DNA of 64,000 nucleotides from Pseudoduganella ginsengisoli (GCF_009720865.1 NZ_WNLA01000007.1:124001-188000), one strand, 5' to 3'; shown: positions 35,813 through 45,051, counted from the stretch's first letter. Made by a program: numbers and translations. The notes: generated from the sequence alone by a model not told the origin.

Positions 35813-36179
35813 GTGCGCTCAATTGCGCCGGTATGATGGCGTTGGCCTGTTGCGGTGTCACTTGCGGCTGCGAGCCCTGGCTGAGGAAATTGCCGATGGT
35901 ACCCGCCAGCGACGCCAGCATGGCCGGGCTGACATGCGACAGCAGCTGGTTCAGCATGCCTGCGCGCTGCGTGGGATCGCTGCGGCCAAACAGCTGGCTG
36001 ACCATTTGAGCAAACGGCGGTGTCTGGTCCGAGCGCAACGCTTCAGTAATGCCCTGCGCCATCGCCGAGGAGGGCGCGTGCTGCGCCACGGTACCGAAAT
36101 CTCTCTCGGCCTGGGCCGGATCGGCGGCAGCCAGACCGCCCACATATTGCGGCAATAAGTTTCCGAAGTCGAAAGCCAT
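35733..36179 (-). CDS. Uncharacterised small protein
   Basis: A 148-residue protein I do not recognise. It starts MAFDFGNLLPQYVGGL, has Ala/Gln-rich helices and a segment NQLLSHVSPAMLASLAGTIG, and ends in a Pro-rich tail. The very strong AAGGAGG three bases before ATG supports it as a real gene. The Pro-rich tail is encoded across the 80-base overlap with the convergent esterase gene and is the least certain part. Confidence 0.68.
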   Translation of the reverse strand: MAFDFGNLLPQYVGGLAAADPAQAERDFGTVAQHAPSSAMAQGITEALRSDQTPPFAQMVSQLFGRSDPTQRAGMLNQLLSHVSPAMLASLAGTIGNFLSQGSQPQVTPQQANAIIPAQLSALSVPPPPQSPAPPRPDATPSPHATRL

Positions 36180-36317
36180 AGGTCCTCCTTTGGTGAAAGG
36201 ACCGGCATACTGGCTTGGGTGGCGTGGTCTGTTCGTGCTTTAGCAGGCGAGAAGTCAGCATTTCATGGCTTTGGCTGCTGTGGTTAGTTTTTCAGATTTA
36301 GTACTCATATATAGGCC

Positions 36318-36426
36318 ATTAAATTGCTTTAATATCCATATTTAGGCGATTAAGTGAAATTCTTGACGACACCTGCCGATTGCCCAATAATCACTCATAA
36401 AAGAGCATTTAAATTGATTAAAGTGC
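36318..36426. promoter_or_regulatory. Candidate HipB operators
   Basis: The AT-rich 268-bp space before hipB holds the perfect dyad ATTAAATTGCTTTAAT (36318-36333) and a related imperfect copy, CATTTAAATTGATTAAAG (about 36406-36423), which ends just before the ribosome-binding site GGAGG. HipB-type antitoxins repress their own operon at repeated dyads, so these are likely sites. Confidence 0.5.
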
Positions 36427-36447
36427 CTTTTGGAGGTATTAAAAATC

Positions 36448-36777
36448 ATGAGCAGTCCAATTCCACTTCCCGTCGAGCGGGCCTTGGCCCAGTTGGGCCA
36501 GAACATTTCGCTGGCCCGGCGGCGACGCAACATGTCCCAACAAATGCTGGCGGAACGCATAGGCGCGTCACTCAACACTGTGCGCCGGATGGAGGAAGGT
36601 TTTGCCGGTACAGCGTTGCAGTACTTTGCCCGTGCCCTGCAAGTCTTCGGCGAGCTCGACAAGCTTGAAATGCTGCTGGATACGTCACAGGACAGTGTAG
36701 GGTTGGCGCTGATGGATGAGAAACTGCCGCAGCGCGTTCGTTCGCGGCGGCGCACACCGGACACGGGGTCATTCTGA
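36448..36777 (+). CDS. hipB: HipB-like antitoxin, XRE-type HTH
   Basis: A 109-residue DNA-binding protein. The helix-turn-helix is at about residues 20-75: LARRRRNMSQQMLAERIGAS followed by LNTVRRMEEG. A long linker to an Arg-rich tail (RVRSRRR) follows. The antitoxin neutralises the HipA kinase and represses the operon. ATG at 36448 lies after GGAGG. The hipA start comes 2 bp after its stop, so the two are co-translated. Confidence 0.87.
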   Translation: MSSPIPLPVERALAQLGQNISLARRRRNMSQQMLAERIGASLNTVRRMEEGFAGTALQYFARALQVFGELDKLEMLLDTSQDSVGLALMDEKLPQRVRSRRRTPDTGSF

Positions 36778-36779
36778 GC

Positions 36780-38084
36780 ATGGCAACGCACACACGCAAA
36801 CCGCCTGCCACGACGCAAGTCGAGTTGGACGTGTTTCTCGGTGCAGCCGAGCATGCTGTCGGCAAACTTGTCTATGTACGAAACGGCCCCCGTGAATTTT
36901 CCCAGTTCGCTTACCGCGAAGACTGGCTGACGGATACGCGCTACTTCGACATCTCGCCTGACTTGACGAAAACAGCGGGATACCAAGTGCGCAAGGCCCC
37001 GACCAAGGATGACTCCACGTTCTTCTTTGCGCTGGCGGATACGGAACCTGACACCTGGGGCCGTCGCGTCATTGCGCGCGCCCACGCCAAAGAGCGTCAA
37101 AAAAATTCGTCCCTCGGGCCGTTAACCGAGCTCGACTACCTGTGCGCAGTCGATGACTACAGCCGCATCGGCGCGCTGCGTCTGCGCGATGCGCGCAAGC
37201 GCTATTTGCGCAACATCGAAGCCGGGCAGCGCACGACGCCACCACTACTGGAGCTCGAACACATGATGACTGCTTCCCGTGCGGTCGAGCTGAGCAAGGA
37301 ATCGTCAGAGGACTTGAAATACCTGCTTGGCAAGGCGACGTCGCTTGGGGGCATGCGCCCCAAATGCAGCATATTGGATGAAGATGGTGCGCTGGCGCTG
37401 GGCAAATTTCCAAGTGTAAAGGACGAACGCAGTGTCACCCGTGGCGAAGTGCTGGCGTTGCGTTTGGCAAGTCTTGCAGGCATCGATGCCGCGTCGGCCC
37501 GCGTCGTCATGGTCCACAGCGAACCGGTGGCCGTCATTCGCCGTTTTGACCGCACCGCTGAACAGGCCCGCATCCCGTATATCTCCGGTACGACGTTGCT
37601 ACAGGCCCGCCGTACCGATGAACACGCGTACACTGAGGTGGTCGATGCGATGCGTTCGAAAAGCCTGGCTTTTAAGGACGACGCACAACAGTTGTGGCGG
37701 CGGATGGTGTTCAACCACCTCATCACCAACGTGGACGACCACTTGCACAACATTGGTTTCCTTTACTCAGGCGCAAACTTGTGGCGTCTGGCGCCTGCAT
37801 TCGACCTGAACCCGTTTCCGGACAAGGAACGGGAGTCCAAGACTTGGCTCAGTGAAGACAGCGGGCCAGTCACGTCAGTGGATGAGCTGTTGAAGCAGGC
37901 TGCGCGATTTGAATTGAGTGTGGATGATGCCAAGCGGGTAATGGCGCAGGTCGTGTCAGCTGTCGAGCACTGGCGGGAAGTCGCGCTGTCGCCGGGGGTT
38001 GGGATGGCGGCTCTGGAACTTGAGTCCTTCGCACCTGCTTTCGAACATGCTGAATTGGAGCGTGCCCGGGACAGGCTGGCCTGA
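36780..38084 (+). CDS. hipA: HipA-family Ser/Thr kinase toxin
   Basis: A 434-residue HipA-fold kinase. The N-terminal HipA_N region is at about 10-110 (FSQFAYREDWL). The nucleotide-loop segment LGKATSLGGMRPKCS is near 190. Catalytic MVFNHLITNVDDHLHNIGF is around 310-330 and the metal-binding aspartate in APAFDLNPFP near 345. In E. coli HipA phosphorylates glutamyl-tRNA synthetase and induces persistence; the target here is unknown. All key residues look intact, so the toxin is probably active when free of HipB. Confidence 0.9.
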   Translation: MATHTRKPPATTQVELDVFLGAAEHAVGKLVYVRNGPREFSQFAYREDWLTDTRYFDISPDLTKTAGYQVRKAPTKDDSTFFFALADTEPDTWGRRVIARAHAKERQKNSSLGPLTELDYLCAVDDYSRIGALRLRDARKRYLRNIEAGQRTTPPLLELEHMMTASRAVELSKESSEDLKYLLGKATSLGGMRPKCSILDEDGALALGKFPSVKDERSVTRGEVLALRLASLAGIDAASARVVMVHSEPVAVIRRFDRTAEQARIPYISGTTLLQARRTDEHAYTEVVDAMRSKSLAFKDDAQQLWRRMVFNHLITNVDDHLHNIGFLYSGANLWRLAPAFDLNPFPDKERESKTWLSEDSGPVTSVDELLKQAARFELSVDDAKRVMAQVVSAVEHWREVALSPGVGMAALELESFAPAFEHAELERARDRLA

Positions 38085-38118
38085 GTCAAACGTAAGCACT
38101 ATCACCCAGATCCCCCGC

Positions 38119-40218
38119 CTACGGCTTCAGAGTAATCTTCAACACCTGCGTATTCGTATTGTTCGGCACACTGTCCTTATCCCCCGCTGCATCGCTGGTG
38201 GTCATCCACAAATTCCCATCGATCGCTGGCTCCAGCGTACGTATCCGGCCATAGGTGCCAACAAAATATTGCCGCACGTTGACCAGGCTGCTTCCACTGA
38301 TTTCACTGCGATATAAGCGCTTGCCTGCCAGGCAGCCGATGTACAGCGCATTGCCGACAATGGCGATGCCGCTGCACGATGCTTCCGTATTCCGGTACGT
38401 ATATTTCGGTGCAATGTAGCCTGCCGTGGCGCAGCCCGTTCCGGCGCGCGAGATCACGCCTTCGCAATTCGGCCAGCCATAGTTGCCGCCTTTAACGATC
38501 AAGTTGGTTTCGTCCTGTGAATCGCCAAATTCCTGTTCCCACAAGCGGCCGCTGGCATCGAACGCCAGCCCCTGCGGATTGCGGTGGCCGTAACTCCACA
38601 CATAATTGCCGAACGGATTATCAGGCGGCGGTGTGCCATTCGGGTTCAACCGCAGGATCTTGCCGGAAAGCCGTTGAATGTCTTGCGCAAACGGGCCGTT
38701 TTGTCCATCGCCCGTGGACGCGTACAGCTTGCCGTCCGGACCAAAACGCAGGCGTCCGCCGTTGTGGAATTTATTGCGCGGAATGCCCTTCAACAAGACT
38801 TCCAGCGATGCCATGTCGAGCTTTCCATTCACGTAGCGCAGGCGCACGATGCGGTTGTCTGTCGGGCTGGTGTGATAGACGTACAGCCAGGCATCCTGGT
38901 CCGGGAATCCTGGCGCGAAAGCAATGCCCAGCAGGCCGCCTTCGCCATCGGTCCCCTGCACGTTGGGAATCATGCCCAGCGACGTTTTGGCGCCGGTGGC
39001 CGGATCCAGCCGTATGATGTCTTGCGCGTCGCGCCGGCTGTACAGCACTGTGCCATCCGGCAAAGCGGCCAGTCCCCACGGGATATCCGTCTCGGCAGCG
39101 ACTTGCGTTGCCGAGCAAATGACATCGGTGCAGCTCTTGCCCGAGGTCAGGGACAAAGCCGGCCCGCGCGGCGAGACATTGCCTTGTGCATCGCGGGCTG
39201 CGACCGTGTACTGGTACGTGGTGTTGGCAGCCAGGCCGGTATCGATGTAGCCGAGTGCGCTGGTGGTGCTGATTTTCGTGCTGTTGCGGTAGACGTCGTA
39301 ACCTGTGACGCCGATATTATCGCTGGACGCATCCCATGCCAGGGTCGCCGTGGTTCCCGACACGGTGCCACGCAATCCAGCCGGCACTGACGGGGCTTGC
39401 GTGTCCGCCTCGCACTGCGGCACCTTGAGCGGAAGCGTCGTGCTGGCCTGTGACACATTGCCAGCGCCATCGCGCGCATTGACATACAAGCCCCAACTGG
39501 TCCCCGGCGTCAGCGCGAGCTGGACAGCCAGTGTGCTGGAATTGACTGTCCCCAAGGCTTGGCCATCACGGTAGACGTCGTAATAAGCGACGCCGACATT
39601 GTCGGTGGCAGCCTGCCATGTCAGCGTGGCAGAGCGGCATGTCAGCGCGCTGATGGCCAGCCCGCTTGGCGGTGTTGGCGGCTGCGTATCGTTGGTGGAT
39701 GGCGGTACCGCGCTGAATGCCCACTGTTGATGAGACAGGCCCTGGCAGGGCCACATGTCGATGCCGGTGCCGTTTGCCGTGCGGCCGCCCAGCACTGTCA
39801 GGCACAGCCCGGACTGTACGCTGGCAATGGTTTTATCCGGCCGGATCGTCCATTTTTGATTGGCGCGGCCGTGGCACGGATACGATTGCACGATGGCCTT
39901 GGGCTCGGTGCTGGCGGCCCTGACGTCCAGGCAGCGGGCGCCGTCGAAGGTACGCAATTCGCCGGCTGCCGTGTATTCCCACTGCTGGTTAATTCTGCCG
40001 TGGCAGTCAAAAATGATGGCCGGGGTCTCGGGCTGCTGACTGCCGGAGTAGATGTCCAGGCAGCGTTGCGAGGCGCTGCCGACCAGTAGTTGAGTTGGGG
40101 CTGCGGTGGCGGTGGGCGGGATGCTGCACACGCCTATGCCAGCGATCACTTGCACCACTGCCATGCGGCGCGGATGAAAGGTTGCCGGCAAGCTTGCGAT
40201 GAAGGGGACAGGTTTCAT
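38119..40218 (-). CDS. Exported lectin / FN3 / glucose-sorbosone dehydrogenase-type protein
   Basis: A 699-residue modular protein. An N-terminal signal or anchor segment covers about 1-40. A ricin-type beta-trefoil follows at about 40-175, with three QxW-like repeats (NQQWEY, NQKWTI, HQQWAF). Two fibronectin type III domains are at about 185-360 (both with YDVYR). Then comes a six-bladed propeller of the glucose/sorbosone dehydrogenase family, about 370-699 (KFHNGGRLRFGPDGKLYAST, YGHRNPQGLAF). Such enzymes use PQQ to oxidise sugars; the lectin and FN3 parts suggest polysaccharide binding. Start 40218 follows AAGGA; an upstream ATG at 40275 is possible. Confidence 0.87.
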   Translation of the reverse strand: MKPVPFIASLPATFHPRRMAVVQVIAGIGVCSIPPTATAAPTQLLVGSASQRCLDIYSGSQQPETPAIIFDCHGRINQQWEYTAAGELRTFDGARCLDVRAASTEPKAIVQSYPCHGRANQKWTIRPDKTIASVQSGLCLTVLGGRTANGTGIDMWPCQGLSHQQWAFSAVPPSTNDTQPPTPPSGLAISALTCRSATLTWQAATDNVGVAYYDVYRDGQALGTVNSSTLAVQLALTPGTSWGLYVNARDGAGNVSQASTTLPLKVPQCEADTQAPSVPAGLRGTVSGTTATLAWDASSDNIGVTGYDVYRNSTKISTTSALGYIDTGLAANTTYQYTVAARDAQGNVSPRGPALSLTSGKSCTDVICSATQVAAETDIPWGLAALPDGTVLYSRRDAQDIIRLDPATGAKTSLGMIPNVQGTDGEGGLLGIAFAPGFPDQDAWLYVYHTSPTDNRIVRLRYVNGKLDMASLEVLLKGIPRNKFHNGGRLRFGPDGKLYASTGDGQNGPFAQDIQRLSGKILRLNPNGTPPPDNPFGNYVWSYGHRNPQGLAFDASGRLWEQEFGDSQDETNLIVKGGNYGWPNCEGVISRAGTGCATAGYIAPKYTYRNTEASCSGIAIVGNALYIGCLAGKRLYRSEISGSSLVNVRQYFVGTYGRIRTLEPAIDGNLWMTTSDAAGDKDSVPNNTNTQVLKITLKP

Positions 40219-40511
40219 CAAACTCATCCTTACGAAGGTGATGCAGGCTAGCCGCAATGGCGACGGCCGCTTCATATGGAAAGACCGCTGGCGTGGCAGG
40301 CTATTGGTAGCCTTGGAGATGTCGGGAGGTTAGCAAATGCTGGAGGAATGCGGTTTTCTTTAGAAGCGGCGGGGGCTTTCGACAGCGCTGTTGCTCAAGA
40401 ACAGCTGGTCGGCCATGCCTTAGGGCGGCCGAGAAAGGCATCCAAATTGCTGCGGGTAATTTGCGGGCGATATTTGCCTCGCAGTGATGGAGGGTAATGA
40501 TGAAGTCGTGG
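40219..40511. other. Non-coding gap
   Basis: There is no frame here with a ribosome-binding site or recognisable protein. Short frames on both strands look random. It separates the sugar-dehydrogenase-like gene from the decayed RhuM gene and presumably holds the former's promoter. Confidence 0.5.
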
Positions 40512-40809
40512 TTAGTTTTTGTTCTTCCAGCCAGATTTTGGAAGTGCCTTGGCGGCATCCTCCAAGGCTCGTACGTTTGCCTCGGCACCTTCTGCTTCCA
40601 TCATTAATCGCCGCCGGGCAGAAAAACTGCTCATACTGATCTTCGGCGTGGGCATCGGCCTGTTTCTTGGACACCCGTCCTGCGCCTTCAGGGACATCAC
40701 GGTCGTTAAACTTGAGGAAGGCGTCCAGTTTTTCAGCCCAGTCCTTCAAGAAAACTTCCTTTCGGCGACGCGCCTGATCCTATGCGAAATCCAACCACAT
40801 TGTTACGAC
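40512..40809 (-). pseudogene. RhuM (virulence protein) gene remnant, 3' part
   Basis: Read on the minus strand from about 40809, the translation is VVTMWLDFA, an in-frame TAG (40782-40780), then DQARRRKEVF, KDWAEKLDAFLKFNDRDV and HAEDQYEQF. Near 40625 the frame shifts by one base in a run of five T (four would keep the frame) and continues RRRLMMEAEGAEANVRALED to a stop at 40512. This is the C-terminal pattern of RhuM family proteins. One nonsense and one frameshift mutation plus loss of the 5' part show it is dead. Confidence 0.75.
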
Positions 40810-40962
40810 GCCGCCAGCGGGCAACTGAAGCCGATTGTCTTGGCATCGAGTTTTGCCTACCGTCTGAACCACCTTACATACGCTTTTATTCGGGAAGTAC
40901 CTGCAGCCGGGAAGTATCGTAATTTTGCAGCGCCTCTGCTGGCAGGAATTACAGGACCGGCC

Positions 40963-41514
40963 TCACCGCGCCTGCTGCGCCAATTTCACGACCTCAAACC
41001 CAACTGGCGATGGCAGCTCGTTGAGCGCTTTGATCGTATCGGCATTGCTTGTTCCCACGGCATGGCGATACGCCACATATGGCGCGCTGGTCTCACCGTA
41101 ACCGGACGTGGAAAACACCACGATGATTTCACGCGGCGCCAGATACAGCCATCTTGGCCGGCTTTTTTCGGCAAAGTCCATTCGTTCCGGCGAACTTGCG
41201 CCTGGAGCGTACGTGACCACAAAGCCTTGCAGCGCGTTGGCCGTGAATTCACCAGACACAATCAACGCCCGCAGCTTTTTCCCGGCACACTGGACCAATA
41301 TCGAGTCCCCCCTGGACTGCTCTGTTGTGCCAAAAAAGGGAATCCGATTGCCGTCCTGTTTCAGATAGTAGAGGTAAGTGGACGCGACTTTGGCGTCCTT
41401 GATGACGGAAACGTTTTGGTGGCGAACTCCCCCCACACTGCATGTCTTGACGACCGGCATCGCAAACGACACAGACGCTGCGCCGAAGCTGACAATACCA
41501 AGAAGTATCCTCAT
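40963..41514 (-). CDS. Exported protein, candidate immunity protein
   Basis: A 183-residue protein with a clear signal peptide (MRILLGIVSFGAASVSFAMP, cleavage about residue 18) and no recognised domain. Its ATG (41514-41512) overlaps a TGA (41513-41511) that would end the upstream lytic-transglycosylase gene in its ancestral frame, a normal ATGA coupling. A periplasmic protein coded directly after a peptidoglycan-cleaving effector is the usual form of an immunity protein; that role is inferred. Because of a frameshift upstream, the current frame is open from this gene back through the transglycosylase. Confidence 0.65.
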   Translation of the reverse strand: MRILLGIVSFGAASVSFAMPVVKTCSVGGVRHQNVSVIKDAKVASTYLYYLKQDGNRIPFFGTTEQSRGDSILVQCAGKKLRALIVSGEFTANALQGFVVTYAPGASSPERMDFAEKSRPRWLYLAPREIIVVFSTSGYGETSAPYVAYRHAVGTSNADTIKALNELPSPVGFEVVKLAQQAR

Positions 41515-42081
41515 TTGACCATCTCCCTCAATACTTGCATCGATTCTGGATTGCTCTCCAGTTTGGCAGCGGCGGCCTTTGCTGTAGTAAATTCCGTTCC
41601 GCACGCCTCGGTAGTCCTTGTACGCTTCTTCGATTGCAGCGGGCATGCCAGCCGAAGCATGCTTATTGATCAGCGCTTGCAAGTAGGCGGTGCCCGTTTG
41701 AATATTGGTCGCCTCGTCAACGAATTCCGGGCTGTCGTGAAAGGTGTCGGCCTCGGTGTACAAAATCTGTTCCGGGCGGCGTTCGGCCTTTGGCTTTGCA
41801 AGATTGTTCAGGCGGGCGAGTTCCTTCACCGGCGACTTCAGTAGCTGCATCAATCCTCGCGCGGAACTGCCTTGTGCATGGGCATCCTTGTCAAAGCGTG
41901 ACTCCATGTAGATCTGACAGATGATGATGTCGGTGCTGACCAAAGATCGGTTGTTTGCCACGACCAGCGCCCGGATCTCGCGCAGCCGCGCGGAGTCGTC
42001 AACTTTCACTTCCTCCGGCTCGGTATTTGAAATCGGCGTGAGCTTTGCCTTGTGGGTTTTGACAGCTTTTTTCTGCGTCAT
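41511..42081 (-). pseudogene. Lytic-transglycosylase (SLT) protein, frameshifted near its 3' end
   Basis: From ATG at 42081 the protein has a short Lys-rich N-terminus and then an SLT domain: catalytic Glu in IYMESRFDKDAHAQGSSARG followed by LMQLL, later INKHASAGM and EEAYKDYRGVRNGIYYSK. At about 41577 the frame slips. Skipping one G gives AAAAKLESNPESMQVLREMV and K, then TGA at 41513-41511, the expected end. As written, the frame runs on in phase into the next gene, making a 417-codon fusion (from 42216). SLT domains cleave peptidoglycan. It starts 1 bp after the PAAR gene, so it is probably a type VI effector. The catalytic part is intact, so activity may survive. Confidence 0.7.
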
Positions 42082-42082
42082 G

Positions 42083-42667
42083 TCAGCGGTCCCAAAACGG
42101 ATTGATCGGGGTCGGATCCGGCGCATACACGTGGACGACGGCGTCCGCCGCATAGGCCGCGGTGATCTTAGATGTTTTACCGTATTGGTCAGTTCGGCCT
42201 TCAAGGCGCCAGCCATTGGCCAGTTCGATGGTGTAATGCCAATCCGATGCCGGGAGGCCGCTCAGCTCATCAATCACCAGAAAGTCCAGGTCATAGCCAT
42301 CCGCATCCGGCGCCGCTGTTGAACTTAACTGCTGTCTCGTTGGCCGGGCGGATCTTGCAACGCCAACATTGGAGGAACCTTCGCTGATTGTTTGATAGCG
42401 TACGAACTGATTGGGCAGGAGTAGCGGCGGCGGCTGGCAGCCGCAAACGCACAAATCATTTTCCAGCGCGACTTGCTTGCCGTTCCATTTCTCTGGGATG
42501 CGCGGACCAACGCAAAGTATCTTTCCTTGCGATTTACAGGCTGGGCAAAATAGCATGTCGTCCTCTAACGCGATTCGCGCGCCGTTGATGCTGCCATGGC
42601 TACTTGCCTCAATGACTTTACCACCTGCTGTGGTTAATGCTCCGAGCGTTATAGTATGACGTCTCAT
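42083..42667 (-). CDS. PAAR-domain protein (type VI secretion spike tip)
   Basis: A 194-residue protein. The N-terminal PAAR-like domain covers about 1-80, with repeated metal-loop cysteines and histidines (SSHGSINGARIALEDD, FCPACKSQG, CVCGC). A C-terminal extension of about 110 residues contains LDFLVIDELSGLPASDWHY, the adaptor style found on PAAR proteins that carry effectors. PAAR proteins sharpen the VgrG spike and deliver effectors. CAGGAGA precedes the ATG. No other T6SS gene is in the window, so this is an orphan cassette. Confidence 0.85.
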   Translation of the reverse strand: MRRHTITLGALTTAGGKVIEASSHGSINGARIALEDDMLFCPACKSQGKILCVGPRIPEKWNGKQVALENDLCVCGCQPPPLLLPNQFVRYQTISEGSSNVGVARSARPTRQQLSSTAAPDADGYDLDFLVIDELSGLPASDWHYTIELANGWRLEGRTDQYGKTSKITAAYAADAVVHVYAPDPTPINPFWDR

Positions 42668-43072
42668 GAGGTCTCCTGATTCGGATCGCGTGCGAAATCG
42701 AGGTTGAACAGGAAATAAATGCCGAGAGTCAATTATTGAACAAAGGCATCTTCATGATTTGCGGAAAGACAAGCCTTGCTACCGCGCTACCTGCACTTGA
42801 GCCTTGGTCCCGCAAGACAGGCATGCCTACAATGCGAGGCGGCTCGGGAAGCGATGCTGTGCCGGGACGCGGCGAACGCAGAGCGGGTGAAGATGGAAAA
42901 ACGCTTGCGGCCCAGGCACTGGCCACCAAGGAAGCGAACGCTGTCCGACGGAAGGCAGCACAGGCCCACCTCCCTGTGCTGCATAACAGCATGGCCGATG
43001 GCGGTATGGTGCCGGCCATTCCAACTGGCGGTGACGAGCGTGTAGGCTGGGCGCTTTGCGCGCCCTCGCCGC
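42668..43072. other. Non-coding gap between PAAR gene and glmS
   Basis: Frames of 90 codons and more exist on both strands but they overlap each other, lack ribosome-binding sites and match nothing I know. The only structure seen is a hairpin GGGCGC (43049-43054) / GCGCCC (43060-43065) just past the glmS stop, without a T run. It may be decayed coding DNA belonging to the accessory segment. Confidence 0.5.
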
Positions 43073-44902
43073 TTATTCCACCGTCACCGACTTCGCCAAA
43101 TTACGCGGCTTATCCACATCCGTCCCCCGCGCCAGTGCCGAGTGATACGCCAGCAACTGCAGCGACACCACGTGCAGGATCGGCGACAGGTGGCCATAGT
43201 GTTCCGGCATGCGGATCACGTGCACGCCGTCGCTGGACTGGATGCGCGAATCCACGTCGGCAAACACGAACAGCTGGCCGCCGCGGGCGCGCACTTCCTG
43301 CATGTTCGATTTCAGCTTTTCCAGCAAGGTGTCGTTCGGCGCAATCGTCACCACCGGCATTTCTTCCGTCACCAGCGCCAGCGGGCCGTGCTTCAGTTCA
43401 CCTGCCGGATATGCTTCCGCGTGGATGTACGAAATTTCTTTGAGTTTCAATGCGCCTTCCAGCGCGATCGGGTAGTGCATGCCGCGGCCCAGGAACAGCG
43501 CGTTTTCCTTGCGGGCAAATTCGTCTGCCCACGCAATGATTTGCGGCTCCAGCGCCAGCACGGCAGAAACCGACGCCGGCAAGTGACGCAGCGCTTTCAA
43601 GTGCGCCGCTTCTTCCTCTTCGCTCAAGCGGCCATTGACTTGCGCCAGCGTCATCGTCAGCAGGAACAGGCCCACCAGCTGCGTCGTGAACGCCTTGGTC
43701 GATGCCACGCCCACTTCCACCCCGGCGCGGGTGATGTAGGCCAGTTTGCATTCACGCACCATGGCGCTGGTCTGCACGTTGCAAATGGTCAGCGTATGTT
43801 CCATGCCTTGCGCGCGGGCGTGTTTCAGCGCCGCCAGCGTGTCGGCCGTTTCACCGCTTTGCGAAATCGTCACCACCAGGGTTTTCGGATGCGGCACGGA
43901 ATCGCGGTAGCGGTATTCGGACGCGATTTCCACGTTGACCGGCAGCTTGGCAATCGATTCGATCCAGTACTTGGCCGTCAGCCCCGCGTAGTAGCTGGTG
44001 CCGCATGCCAGCACCAGCACGCGGTCGATGTCCTTGAACACGTTATACGCGCCGTCGCCGAACAGTTCCGGCATCACGCCCGTGACGCCTTCCAGCGTAT
44101 CGCCGATCACGCGCGGCTGTTCAAAGATTTCCTTTTGCATGTAGTGGCGGTACGGGCCCAGTTCCGCCGCGCCCGTGTGGGCGTGCACGGTCTTCACTTC
44201 GCGCTCGACTTGCTTGCCGTTGGCATCGACAATCCACACGCGGCCCAGTTGCAGGTCGACCACGTCGCCTTCTTCCAGATAAATGATCTGGTCGGTGGTG
44301 CCGGCCAGCGCCATCGCGTCGGATGCAACAAAGTTTTCACCTTTGCCCAGGCCGACGATCAGCGGCGAACCCTGGCGCGCTGCCACCACGCGGTGCGGTT
44401 CTTCGCGGCAGAACACGGCAATCGCGTACGCACCGTGCAAGCGCTTGACGGCCTGCTGCACGGTTTCAAACAAGTCGCCCTGGTACATGTGGTCAACCAG
44501 GTGGGCGATCACTTCCGTGTCGGTTTGGCTCTGGAACACGTAGCCCAGGTCTTGCAATTCCTTGCGCAGTTCGTCGTGGTTTTCAATGATGCCGTTGTGC
44601 ACCAGCGCGATGCGGGCATTGTCCGACGTAGGCGAGAAGTGCGGGTGGGCATTGTGCGAAGCTGGCGCGCCGTGCGTGGCCCAGCGGGTGTGCGCGATGC
44701 CGGTAAAGCCGCTCAGGCCGGTTTCTTCCACTTGCTTGCCCAGGTCCGCCACGCGCGACGTCGAGCGCGAACGTTGCAGCTTGCCGTCCACGTGCAGCGC
44801 CACGCCGCACGAATCGTAGCCGCGGTATTCCAGGCGCTTCAAACCTTCAACCAGGATAGGGGTGATGTTACGTTGCGCTACCGCGCCGACGATGCCGCAC
44901 AT
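43073..44902 (-). CDS. glmS: Glutamine--fructose-6-phosphate aminotransferase
   Basis: A 609-residue enzyme making glucosamine-6-phosphate, the first step to UDP-GlcNAc for peptidoglycan and LPS. The N-terminal glutaminase starts MCGIVGAV (Cys2 is the nucleophile), with [10 protein letters not shown] and HTRWATHG. Two SIS domains follow ([30 protein letters not shown] region). The C-terminus is LAKSVTVE, where the family's active-site Lys lies. Full length. GAGGA precedes the ATG. No glmS ribozyme is visible upstream. Confidence 0.98.
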   Translation of the reverse strand: MCGIVGAVAQRNITPILVEGLKRLEYRGYDSCGVALHVDGKLQRSRSTSRVADLGKQVEETGLSGFTGIAHTRWATHGAPASHNAHPHFSPTSDNARIALVHNGIIENHDELRKELQDLGYVFQSQTDTEVIAHLVDHMYQGDLFETVQQAVKRLHGAYAIAVFCREEPHRVVAARQGSPLIVGLGKGENFVASDAMALAGTTDQIIYLEEGDVVDLQLGRVWIVDANGKQVEREVKTVHAHTGAAELGPYRHYMQKEIFEQPRVIGDTLEGVTGVMPELFGDGAYNVFKDIDRVLVLACGTSYYAGLTAKYWIESIAKLPVNVEIASEYRYRDSVPHPKTLVVTISQSGETADTLAALKHARAQGMEHTLTICNVQTSAMVRECKLAYITRAGVEVGVASTKAFTTQLVGLFLLTMTLAQVNGRLSEEEEAAHLKALRHLPASVSAVLALEPQIIAWADEFARKENALFLGRGMHYPIALEGALKLKEISYIHAEAYPAGELKHGPLALVTEEMPVVTIAPNDTLLEKLKSNMQEVRARGGQLFVFADVDSRIQSSDGVHVIRMPEHYGHLSPILHVVSLQLLAYHSALARGTDVDKPRNLAKSVTVE

Positions 44903-45051
44903 AGAAGTTTCCTCGAATGGGTGAGTTATTTAACACGACCCAGTGTAGAGCAGCACCTATGAAATATGCTTTCCAAATTCAATTGTGCATGAAATATTAT
45001 TTCAACCATGTATCATGTAGAAATTAAATTTCATATTTAACTTGAATCTGA

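Noticed and set aside
40519..41844. 441-codon plus-strand frame over the RhuM relic and SLT cassette
   Set aside because: No domain or ribosome-binding site, and it is antisense to recognisable SLT and RhuM sequence.
40963..42216. Single 417-residue transglycosylase-like protein
   Set aside because: It is better explained as two genes joined by a one-base frameshift: the shifted frame gives a normal C-terminus and a stop overlapping the next start, and the second half begins with a signal peptide.
42736..43443. 235-codon plus-strand frame between the PAAR gene and glmS
   Set aside because: It runs into the antisense of glmS, has no start signal, and resembles no family; left as non-coding.
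43142..44962. 606-codon plus-strand frame opposite glmS
   Set aside because: Shadow of glmS; composition His/Arg/Ala-rich with no domain.
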